DNA from: Heliopora coerulea
Taxonomy: Eukaryota; Cnidaria; Anthozoa; Scleralcyonacea; Helioporidae
Reading direction: 5' to 3'
NCBI GenBank assembly: GCA_030142905.1
Contig: JASJOG010000003.1
Span: 3,984,501 to 4,048,500, forward strand
DNA length: 64,000 nt
In this document: piece by piece, positions 1 to 64,000 of the stretch
How the letters are laid out: the number at the start of each line of letters is the position of its first letter
Numbering within the stretch: position 1 is the stretch's first letter
Program-made: the position numbers and the translations under genes
Notes under the pieces: generated by a model
Databases searched by the model: none
The model's input: only the letters and a program-made list of their open reading frames with translations
Told to the model about the DNA's origin: nothing

Positions 1-11
1 TTACTAGTTTA

Positions 12-685
12 CAGTGTTATAACGAGTCTCTAAATATTTGTGACTTGAGTCGAGTGGAGTCATTTTAAGACAATGACTCGAGTCGAGTCGTCACTAACAT
101 TTCAAGGTCGAGTCGAGTGAAGTCGCTTATTATGGTCAAGTCAATTCAAAACACTAAATTTTGAGAGATTTTTTTGACCAACAAACTATATTCACAAACA
201 AACAAGCAAACAAACAAATAAATAAATTAATTAATTAATAAATAAGCAATAGGAAACAGAATGAATACAGTCATTTCTCACATGTACTACGGAGTTCTGC
301 TTGGCTCAATTATGTTGTTCAGTTGTTCTTAGCTAATAGTTTATCGAACAATTTCGAAGACGTTGATGGCGAATGTACCTCAATCGGTCGACCGAGTATG
401 CTTTGCGCGTATCGATATTCGCAGGACACGTAATATTTTTCGCTAACGAACTGCCGCAAAACATGTTTTTCTCACTTCATATCCTAACATTTTACGGTAT
501 TTTTGCAAAAACTCAAGTCGAGTTGAGTCTTTTAGGCAAACGTTGAGTCGAGTCTTTATAAACACTAGAACTCGAGTCGAGTCATGTCATATAGCGTAAA
601 GAGATTCGAGTCGAGTTGAGTAATCAGAAATTGCAACTCGAAGTTGACTCGAGTCGAGTCACTGACTCGAGTCATTACGACACTG
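12..685. mobile_element. hAT-type MITE with GACTCGAGTC-rich interior
   Basis: A non-autonomous DNA element lies in the intron before the first visible exon. Its ends are CAGTGTTATAACGA on the left and, inverted, CAGTGTCGTAATGA on the right. It is flanked by a perfect 8-bp direct repeat, ctagttta, at 4-11 and 686-693, the target-site length typical of hAT transposons. The inside is built from many copies of the palindromic word gactcgagtc near both ends, probably subterminal transposase-binding repeats. No coding capacity is seen. Confidence 0.85.
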
Positions 686-740
686 CTAGTTTAATTTAGA
701 TTTTATTTTTTTTAATTTGTCTTTCCTCATTTTGTTCTAG

Positions 741-964
741 AAGCAGAACCACTCACCATAAATGTTGGAACTGTAATACGGTTCGAATTTGACCCAAGCT
801 TTCTTCGCGCGAACGACTTCAGGGAAAGTTGGTTGAAGTCACAAAGTCGCCGACGAAGAAACGCCGAAAACTTGCAGAGCTTATCCATGAACATCAGGCC
901 TCGAAATGATGACGCATTTCTGTGGCGTGCGGAAGATCCGTTGGGAAATTATACTCAATTACAG
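741..964 (+). CDS. Fat-like cadherin, laminin-G exon (partial gene)
   Basis: This is an internal exon, with acceptor ttgttctag before 741 and donor caggtaagt after 964. It enters in phase 1 and leaves in phase 0, joining cleanly to the exon at 2094. It encodes the first half of a laminin-G domain, with the strand pattern INVGTVIRFEF, then SMNIRPRNDDAFLWRA, then GNYTQLQ. The methionine inside it is not a start. The rest of the extracellular region (expected cadherin repeats) lies left of the window. Confidence 0.75.
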
Positions 965-2093
965 GTAAGTTTCTTAAACAATATTTCCTACACAAGACGC
1001 TGTTTGCAGCACTTTTAAAAGTCTCTACTAAATACCTCCTGTAGCGACGCGAAGGCTGTTCTGTAAAACGGAGTGAACTTACTCATCATTTGAGTGGTGT
1101 TCCTCAATTAGGACCGAGTTTTAGGGGATTGCTAGGCTGGAAAATTTTTTATTTTTTTGTCCTAGGAAACACATTTTCCAACAACTCCTGGTAGATAGAC
1201 TTCAAAATAAACTTCTCTGAGGTAGAATTAGAGAGTTTTCTTCATATAAAGATGTTTACAGTTAACCAGTATTAAATTCCTTGAACGTCCGTGTACAGTA
1301 ATGGAAATATGAATGAATTGATATTTTAGCGAAAAATACCATGTGGAAACCATTCTCGTCTGAACTTGAGAATGCTCAGGTGTTTTTGGTGTACTCCAGT
1401 ACTAATCATTACCTTAACTCTAATGCTAACGCTAAACCGTATCTTAACCGTGAAAAGTAAAACAAAAGTGAAGAGTAAAATTAATGAGTAAATTGAGTAA
1501 AATTAATGGTAATCAATGCGTTAATGTGGAGTTTGGCAATTACTTGGCCATGATGAGTTTTACCTCCACTAAACGATGCATTAAAATTTCATTTATCATG
1601 TCAATTCATGGCATAACATGTAACTAATGCCTATTAGTTTATCAACAATTAGCATTTGGCTAAAATGTTGGGTTGGTCCCAAAAATTCTTACAAAATGTT
1701 ATGTGATTCCGTAACGACTTTAAATACCAAAATTACTTGTAGTACATCTGGCTCATTTGAAACTTGTTTCTCAATTCTAGTACGCCAAAATTAAATTTTT
1801 ACTTTCTCAAAATCATGAATTAATTAAGTTGTCGTGTTCAAAACTTGGTTAACAGGTTCCGAAAGAGTTGTACATTGCAAGCCAAGATCTGCCGTTCTTT
1901 AATCTAAACTTGTTTAAAAAAATTGAAATTATGTATAAAAAGCTCCCTTTTTTCTTGGCTTTTCATTTAGTTGTGCTTGAACCACGGGAGTATTTTCTTT
2001 CAGCATAATATCTAATACAATAAAATTGAAATGTGAAATTAAGTTATTGATTAAAATTTATTGTTATAGTCTTACCTTGCTTTTTGTTTTTAG

Positions 2094-3749
2094 ATTAAGG
2101 CAGGCAATGTCGTCTTGTCCTCTGGAAACAGCGGTAACGAGTATTTATATGGAAAAGTTTTTAATGTTTATGTGAACAATGGACTGTGGTGTAATGTCTC
2201 ACTTACTCGAGATATATCAAGTAACGTTCTCACTTTAAGCGTCAATGGCAACCGTAATCAAACGTATCCGAAACAACCATTCGTGTTCATTGGTGGAATC
2301 TGGACGTTCGGTAGCCTTAACCAAACTGAAGAATCAGTTGCTAGCTTTCAGGGATGTTTGAGAAGTATAAAAATTAATGATGAGGTGCTTTCTCTCAACG
2401 TCAGAAACCAATATGGTATACTAAGATTTGCAAAAGGTGAGCTAATCAGCGGCTGTGAGTCACCTGACTTTTGTGGATCCAATCCTTGTCGTGGTAAGTC
2501 CAGTATATGTGTGAACGAATGGAAAACGTACAAATGCGTTGCTGCTCGTGAGTCGGATGGTGCTTTAAGCGTTGGAGCCATCGCCGCCGTTGTTTTCTTT
2601 TGTATTTTGGTGATTGTCATTGTTGTGGCCGTGATTGCAGTCAAGAAGCGGAGAACTAGGAACGAGTTTGCGGCCGAACTTTCTGGAAAAGCAAACGGAG
2701 AAATGGAACAAAGTAATTCAAGGGAGAGCTCAAGTACTGAATCCATCCCATCACGAAAAACACCATCACGCCATAGTCTGGATAGCGGAGTGGACATTCG
2801 CAACACGAATGCTTCTTTATCACCAAGAAATCGCAGTAGAACCAGTTCAGTTAGTGCTAATGTAATTCCCCTCGGGTCGCCTGATGAATACACAATTGTC
2901 GCCTCCAGACGCGACAGTGGTTCTGATCAAAGAGATACAGGATTTACTGACTCTGAGTGTGAGTTCGGCGTGACAAACGTTGCAGCAGATCTCGCTATTT
3001 CTTCCATTCCATTTAATGTACCCAGTCTTCGTACTCACAATAAACAATCTCACTCTAAACGATCGCCTTTAAATTACAAAAAGAAAGTTCCTTACCTTGT
3101 AAACAGAGGTTACTTGAAGGATACTCGTCGATCTTCGAGATCTACTACCCCTTCCGACGAACAGGAAAGCATAGAAATGCAAAAGTTTTCGATAAATACC
3201 GAGGAAGCAGAGCATTATAGCATCAGTGATGCAAGTTTAGCAGGTTATAGTGACACGAATTACTCAAATAATAGAACGAGGTCATCAGATACATATGATC
3301 GCATACGGTATAGACCATCTTTAGAGCATTTTTCTGAATCAGAAGATTCAGACGACGAACGACACTTACCGAACTTAGCTGAGAGATTCGAATCATTAGA
3401 ACCTCAGGAATACTCAAGCGAGAGTTCGGATGGTGGTTTTACTGTCAGTGAGTATGATTATGAACGCTGCCCTAACCGTGATGATGAAAAGAACACCTTA
3501 AAAGTAAAAAGGCTATCTTCCCAGACAGAAAATTTTGGATCACAGAAGAACAATAAGGATTCTTTGACAACTTTGAATGATGTAAAATTCGATGAAGAAA
3601 GTGGCGTCGCTGACCCTCGTGATACGATACCGATATCGATAAACTGGGACGATGTATTGACCTGGGGAACAAAATATAGCAACCTCAGAGATACTTGTCA
3701 TGCAATTGCACAGCTGAGAGATGCGGAGGAAGATGTTGAAATAGTATAA
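2094..3749 (+). CDS. Fat-like/atypical cadherin C-terminus: LamG, EGF-like, TM, cytoplasmic tail
   Basis: This is the last coding exon of a single-pass membrane protein, with acceptor gtttttag just before 2094 and stop at 3747-3749. The protein continues the laminin-G domain (strands NVYVNNGLWCNVSL and TLSVNG, ending in SFQGCLRSIKIND). A Cys-rich EGF-like segment follows, from GCESPDFCGSNPCRG to YKC. A hydrophobic helix at about 2560-2640 is followed by the stop-transfer KKRR. The cytoplasmic tail of about 360 residues is rich in Ser, Asp and Glu and ends with a conserved-looking block around INWDDVLTWGTKYSNL. LamG-EGF-TM order at the C-terminus is the Fat-like layout; the tail block recalls the WG-containing end of Fat/Dachsous-type cadherins. 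In the family these are adhesion and planar-polarity receptors. The exact orthologue is not settled; other LamG/EGF receptors are possible. Confidence 0.7.
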   Translation: MKAGNVVLSSGNSGNEYLYGKVFNVYVNNGLWCNVSLTRDISSNVLTLSVNGNRNQTYPKQPFVFIGGIWTFGSLNQTEESVASFQGCLRSIKINDEVLSLNVRNQYGILRFAKGELISGCESPDFCGSNPCRGKSSICVNEWKTYKCVAARESDGALSVGAIAAVVFFCILVIVIVVAVIAVKKRRTRNEFAAELSGKANGEMEQSNSRESSSTESIPSRKTPSRHSLDSGVDIRNTNASLSPRNRSRTSSVSANVIPLGSPDEYTIVASRRDSGSDQRDTGFTDSECEFGVTNVAADLAISSIPFNVPSLRTHNKQSHSKRSPLNYKKKVPYLVNRGYLKDTRRSSRSTTPSDEQESIEMQKFSINTEEAEHYSISDASLAGYSDTNYSNNRTRSSDTYDRIRYRPSLEHFSESEDSDDERHLPNLAERFESLEPQEYSSESSDGGFTVSEYDYERCPNRDDEKNTLKVKRLSSQTENFGSQKNNKDSLTTLNDVKFDEESGVADPRDTIPISINWDDVLTWGTKYSNLRDTCHAIAQLRDAEEDVEIV

Positions 3750-3877
3750 TAAATTGTAGAATCATTCTATATTTTACTACTGGTTTGGATGCATAGAATG
3801 CAAGCGAATTTATAGATTTTTTATAATAGTCAATTTGTTTGTACATTAATTATTCATTAAAGAGTCGAAACATATGC

Positions 3878-3883
3878 AATAAA
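3878..3883 (+). promoter_or_regulatory. Polyadenylation signal of the cadherin-like gene
   Basis: The canonical AATAAA lies about 130 bases after the stop codon, in an AT-rich 3' UTR. A TAATAAAT also overlaps the stop region, but this downstream copy gives a more usual UTR length. Confidence 0.5.
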
Positions 3884-3985
3884 AGAAGTACATAAAAACG
3901 GCTAAGCGTCCAGTTGTATTCTCAGTCAGGGTGACAATTTGAAATGTGGCTCACGCATTGCACTTCTGAGATTGATTGACAGGAG

Positions 3986-4171
3986 CAGTGGCGTAACGGA
4001 ACAACTGGGGGCCCTCAGGCGATTTTCGTTCGCCCCCCCGTCGCCCCCCTTAGTATAGACATATTTAAAGACTTCTACCTCAATTGCCTTGACAAATTCA
4101 TCAGGGACCCCTTAGAGGTCGGGGGCCCTTTGGACTTGCTCTAACCCAGACCATATTCCGTTATGCCACTG
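3986..4171. mobile_element. Short hAT-type MITE
   Basis: The element is 186 bp long. It has inverted termini CAGTGGCGTAACGGAA and, on the other end read inverted, CAGTGGCATAACGGAA. The 8-bp flanks gacaggag (3978-3985) and ggcaggag (4172-4179) match at seven of eight positions, as expected for a hAT insertion. It has no coding potential. Confidence 0.8.
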
Positions 4172-4329
4172 GGCAGGAGCTGAACTGAGTACGTCAACTT
4201 CATTCACAGTTGCCATGAAAATCCAAGAGTAAACGTTCTAAGACGGAATCTGTTAAAGTCTGGACCAATGTTTCCTCGCCCGTTTGAGATGACTGATGAA
4301 CTAACTTATACGGCTGAGCTCGCTATCAG

Positions 4330-5300
4330 GTCTGTACCACAGTCTGTACGCAAAATGACGTGTGCTGATTGGCTATCTAGCCGTGCAATAATCTTTTCAT
4401 ACAGGCCGGCAAGTTTTTGCGGGAAAGTTTCCGAGCTGATTTGAAGACAAACAAACCGGATTCAGGTACGTTTCACAAAAGATTTATAATAACAAACTAC
4501 CGAAAAACTAGTTAAGTCTTCTCAACAAAAATTCTAAGCAGAAAACTAGATGAATTGATACAAAAAACCCGAAGTAATTCGTAAACCCAAGCAAGTAAAC
4601 CCAAACTGCTCACTGTGCCGGATTTATAAGGGGGCAAAAAGAGCAATTGCCCCGGGTCCCCCAGCCAGAGGGGGCTCCCTTTATGCAAAAATATAATGAT
4701 TTAAAAATTAGTCTCTTGTATTAACCCTTTGTTTACTGACGGGACTTTAATGTCCCAAGTAGAAGAGTGACTTTATCGATCAGTAGCCAGTAGGGGTGCT
4801 GAAGAACCTGTAGGGAGTAGGGACTTTTGAGTCCATTCCGTGTGTTTCATAGAAGAGCCTGGAAACGATTTGATTCAGCAGTTTAACTTAATAATTCAAA
4901 ATGGCATAGCAGCATAGCCATGTCTATGTGATTTGTCTCACCTAAAAATCTACTTCGAGTTTTGCAGGCATGTATTTACATGTATACATGTTTTTACTTA
5001 AGATGTGTAACACATTTAATATCTCTCTGTATGTATAACTTGACAGTTCCGATTACCTGCAATAAACGGAGTTCGGTGTGTACATTTGGTGATTTGTCGT
5101 GTATTTCCGTGTATGGGGGAGGGGGCCCACCGAACAAGAAGTGCCCCGGGCCCCCAAGGTCTAAATCCGGCATTGAAGCCTGCTCACTCGCGAATTAATA
5201 AGTTCGATAAAAGCGGTGAAGGAAAGGATCCAAAAGCTATGTAATAAATTTCTTATTAACCTCGTTTGTTTGGTCTTTTCAGTACAGACCGCCCAGTGGC
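4330..5300 (-). repeat. Dispersed repeat copy split by a MITE
   Basis: The reverse complement of about 4345-4560 matches 29200-29420 closely, for example through cggcaagttt, aacaaacc and gatttataataacaaact. Sequence after the MITE at 4614-5179 resumes the same family at about 5180-5300. A third copy is at about 41060-41560. The family is unidentified: it has no coding capacity and contains a CpG-bearing region and a 'ctgattggctat' segment near one end. Confidence 0.6.
4614..5179. mobile_element. hAT-like MITE nested in a dispersed repeat
   Basis: The ends share TGCCGGATTTA in inverted orientation and continue into G-rich/C-rich arms containing 'gccccggg'. The element is bounded by a perfect 8-bp direct repeat ctgctcac at 4606-4613 and 5180-5187. 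The left terminus appears a few bases shorter than the right. It carries no gene. Confidence 0.7.
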
Positions 5301-5693
5301 TAATAAGTAATCAATCATGTTGAACAAGGTTGGTCTACGGTGAACTCAATCTGTGTCTTATTCAGAATACTTTTAACTGAGGGAGAGCGGTGTAATGCCC
5401 TGAAAGGACGGGGACAGGAGAATACTCTTTCAAGGCATTTTGAAATTTTAAAGTGGCTGGAAGAATGTAAAGTATATTAAGGTGTTTAAGCGACAGATGC
5501 GGTTATACATCTTTCCATTTCCACCAGGAGAGCATTCCATTCGAAAGTTTGCACTCCACAACAAATGCTGAAGCAGAAACTCTTTTGGCTTGATTATACT
5601 TACCTTTGATTATACTTACCTTACGAGAAATCCCTGCCCAATTACGCATTATGATTGGTCAACTAGCGGTCTGCCTTTTACAGTGCTTACCTT

Positions 5694-5940
5694 CAGGGGT
5701 GGCGCCAGAGGGAGGACAAGGGGGCCACAACCCCCCGTCGGGGAGCCTTAGCCCTCCCGTCGGGGAAAATTGAACAATTCGTCGGGGGACGACATACGTG
5801 GGGGAAACGTTAAATATTCGTGTTTGTTTTTTCAAACTGGTAAAAGGAAAAACGAATTTTCTGCCTTAAATGTGAATAATAAAAGCGGGGAAGAATTTTT
5901 ACGAGAAAATCGGGGGGAATGATGTGAAAACGAACGAAAA
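5694..5940. mobile_element. Partial MITE end (CAGGGGTGGCGCCAG family)
   Basis: This is a left terminus related to the element at 6505-6853: CAGGGGTGGCGCCAG followed by alternating ggggg/ccccc arms and 'gtcgggga' repeats. No matching right end with a target duplication was found, so it is called partial. The right boundary is approximate. Confidence 0.5.
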
Positions 5941-6231
5941 AGCAAACTGACACTGATGTGACTGGGTAAGCTGGCCTAAAGCCATAATTATCGGTATCAC
6001 CTTTGTGGTTCTGCGAGTTTAGAATACTACGAACTATTCAAACGCGACTTCAGACTTCACTTTGTGGCTACGGTACAAAAACAGTCGGTACAAAAACAAA
6101 TTGTTCATTTATCCATGGTTCCTCCAAGGAAGATCGAGGAAAAATTTCGCCCTTAGAATTTGCTGCAAAGATCTCTGTGTTTGTTCGGTTTGGTAAAAAA
6201 CTTGGACTGGCAGACAAAAACGGGTAGAATG

Positions 6232-6480
6232 CGCCCTTCGTAACTCAGTTGGCAGTCTCCTGCACTACATTCGCAGGTTCTCGGGTTCGATTCCCAGCCA
6301 GAGGCCATGGAGTTGCATTTTTCGCTACAGGTATCAGTTGGAGCTAAAAATGAAAAGATTATGACACTCGAAAATTCCTCTCATATATGTATACTCCATT
6401 TCATGTGATCAAGTCTAAATGCCTCCTAGCTGACAACAATTTCATTACTATAGGTTTAAGAGAGAAGGAGTGATAATTGG
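6232..6480 (+). repeat. tRNA-derived SINE-like fragment
   Basis: The stretch at 6232-6305 has an A-box-like segment (taactcagttggcag) and a B-box (gggttcgattccc) at tRNA spacing. It does not fold into a convincing tRNA, so it is not called a tRNA gene. The body that follows (gagttgcatttttcgctac, then gacactcgaaaat) recurs near 56880-56990 and 57160-57240, which marks it as a SINE-like family. Confidence 0.55.
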
Positions 6481-6504
6481 TGGAGATAAAATCCTGACTT
6501 CGTG

Positions 6505-6853
6505 CAGGGGCGGCGCAAGAGGAGGAATGGAGGGGGCTACAGCCCTCCGAGTCGGGGAAAAATTAACAATTTGTTGGAGAATTTTCACTGATTATTACAT
6601 TTATATTTTGTACAAACTATGAATACTTGTCATTGATCTAGCCCTGAAAGATAATAGATTCTTCTGTTCATGTCAAATCTAAAAGTAAACTGTTTGCAGT
6701 CAGTCGTTGCGGTTATTCTTGTGAAAAATAACACGTTTTCTTCCTTCCGATAAGGAAATTAGCCTCTCTATAAGGAGGTTGGCGCCTCTGATTTAGTTCC
6801 CCCTGCCGAGGGACGTTCGCCCCTTCGTCGGGGAAATCCTGGCGCCACCCCTC
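6505..6853. mobile_element. hAT-type MITE, 349 bp
   Basis: The left end is CAGGGGCGGCGC; the right end, read inverted, is GAGGGGTGGCGCC, with one terminal base changed. The flanks acttcgtg (6497-6504) and actttgtg (6854-6861) match at seven of eight positions. The interior has repeated 'gtcgggga' words. It is non-coding. Confidence 0.7.
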
Positions 6854-7279
6854 ACTTTGTGGAGAATTTAGCCATGCATTCGGGATATCGGAAACAAATT
6901 TTGAGTGCGTGACTATCACGCGGGGAATGCGGGAAAGTTGGAAGGACTGGCTTTGGAGATACTAGTCAATCCTTGTTCTGTGATAGTAGTCTTGAGGTTT
7001 GTCTAGCTATTGCAATAGATCCTTTGTAAAAATGACCACCAATTTAAAATTCTTTTACGAGCATTTAAATTAAACTTTCGACCCTCGAAATACACAACAA
7101 TGGTAACCTCGAGTAGCAAAATATTAGAGCTTCTAATAAAAGAATCATCAGGAATGACTAAAATCTAGTAGAAACGTAGAATCTCTAATAAAATGATTTG
7201 GACCCTCGTTTTTGTGTTTATCATTCAAAAGAATTTTGGCTGATGAACGAGGCTCAAAAGGTTATTTCAAATCCCACTG

Positions 7280-7506
7280 TCAAACCCGCGAAAAAGAATA
7301 TTTCAAAAATAGAACGACACGACATAATTTAGCCGGCGCAACAGGCGTTTCGTTTTGGGGAGGGCTGACTTGTTCCTTTCTAGCTTTCGTCTCCGAGCTT
7401 TGGTTATACTGGCAACCAACAAGTCTCCCCTCTCCCAAATTCTCCAAACGCCCCAAAACGGAAACATTCCTCGGAGACCTGGGAGTTGGAAACAAATGAT
7501 CACAAA
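7280..7506 (+). promoter_or_regulatory. Probable TAF1 promoter and 5' UTR
   Basis: The sequence just upstream of the TAF1 start keeps CpG dinucleotides (for example gccggcgcaacaggcgtttcg), while the gene body after exon 2 has lost most of them. That is the usual contrast between an unmethylated promoter and a methylated gene body in invertebrates. No TATA box was found. The extent and start site are inferred. Confidence 0.35.
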
Positions 7507-63893
<56,387 letters not shown>

Positions 63894-64000
63894 GTAAGAG
63901 CATGAACAACATAAAATATGGGCATTTTCTCATGAAGCATTGAATGTTTTTTTTTTTAATATTTTCACCCCAGTGTCATTTCTGTGCTTCTTTTGGTCAA

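Noticed and set aside
2348..2893. 181-codon minus-strand frame opposite the cadherin tail
   Set aside because: It is a shadow of the real + strand exon, with no domain and no independent signals.
6232..6305. Possible tRNA gene
   Set aside because: A and B boxes are present, but the acceptor and anticodon stems do not form and the body is a repeat, so it is called SINE-like.
5694..6853. One large element with CAGGGGTGGCGCC ends
   Set aside because: The 8-bp flanks support the shorter 6505-6853 element instead. The 5694 end has no matching duplication.

Overview
The window looks like one stretch of an animal nuclear genome, most likely a cnidarian and probably an anthozoan such as a stony coral. 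The coding exons are short, are separated by GT-AG introns and are AT-rich. The repeats fit that group: Penelope-like retroelements with a hammerhead ribozyme, Tigger/pogo, Tc1 and hAT DNA transposons, LINEs with a restriction-like endonuclease, and TTAGGG-like degenerate repeats. The species call is inference; the metazoan call is firm.

Two host genes lie head-to-tail on the + strand. The first (741-3749, 5' part outside the window) is the C-terminal end of a Fat-like/atypical cadherin: a laminin-G domain, one EGF-like segment, a transmembrane helix and a long Ser/Asp/Glu-rich cytoplasmic tail. The second, filling 7507-63893 and running off the right edge, is TAF1, the largest subunit of the general transcription factor TFIID. 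I could thread 32 coding exons with consistent splice phases (3771 nt, 1257 codons), from the TBP-binding N-terminus through the central DUF3591/winged-helix region to the basic stretch that precedes the zinc knuckle. The zinc knuckle and the two bromodomains must lie beyond 64000.

The rest is mostly mobile DNA. The intergenic stretch (3.8-7.5 kb) holds several small hAT-type MITEs. Intron 2 holds two oppositely oriented Penelope-like fragments with a Tigger element (9989-13218) between them; the left fragment ends in a near-canonical hammerhead ribozyme. Intron 7 holds nested R2-like LINE fragments with (TAA)n tails and a second Tigger element (29610-32378). Intron 12 holds another LINE fragment split by a hairpin element. 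Intron 15 holds a Tc1-like element (43566-44982). Intron 16 holds an internally deleted hAT (45952-47921) and a 975-bp Tigger-derived element (48507-49481). Several long palindromes, minisatellites and tRNA-related SINE fragments fill other introns.

The most interesting observation is that both Tigger elements, although their terminal repeats differ, carry the same two-gene layout: a transposase and a divergently transcribed small protein resembling the HIRAN domain, a DNA-end/fork-binding module. Second is a set of hammerhead-ribozyme-like cores in unrelated repeat families. Third is a visible CpG-decay difference between two copies of one repeat inside the same gene.
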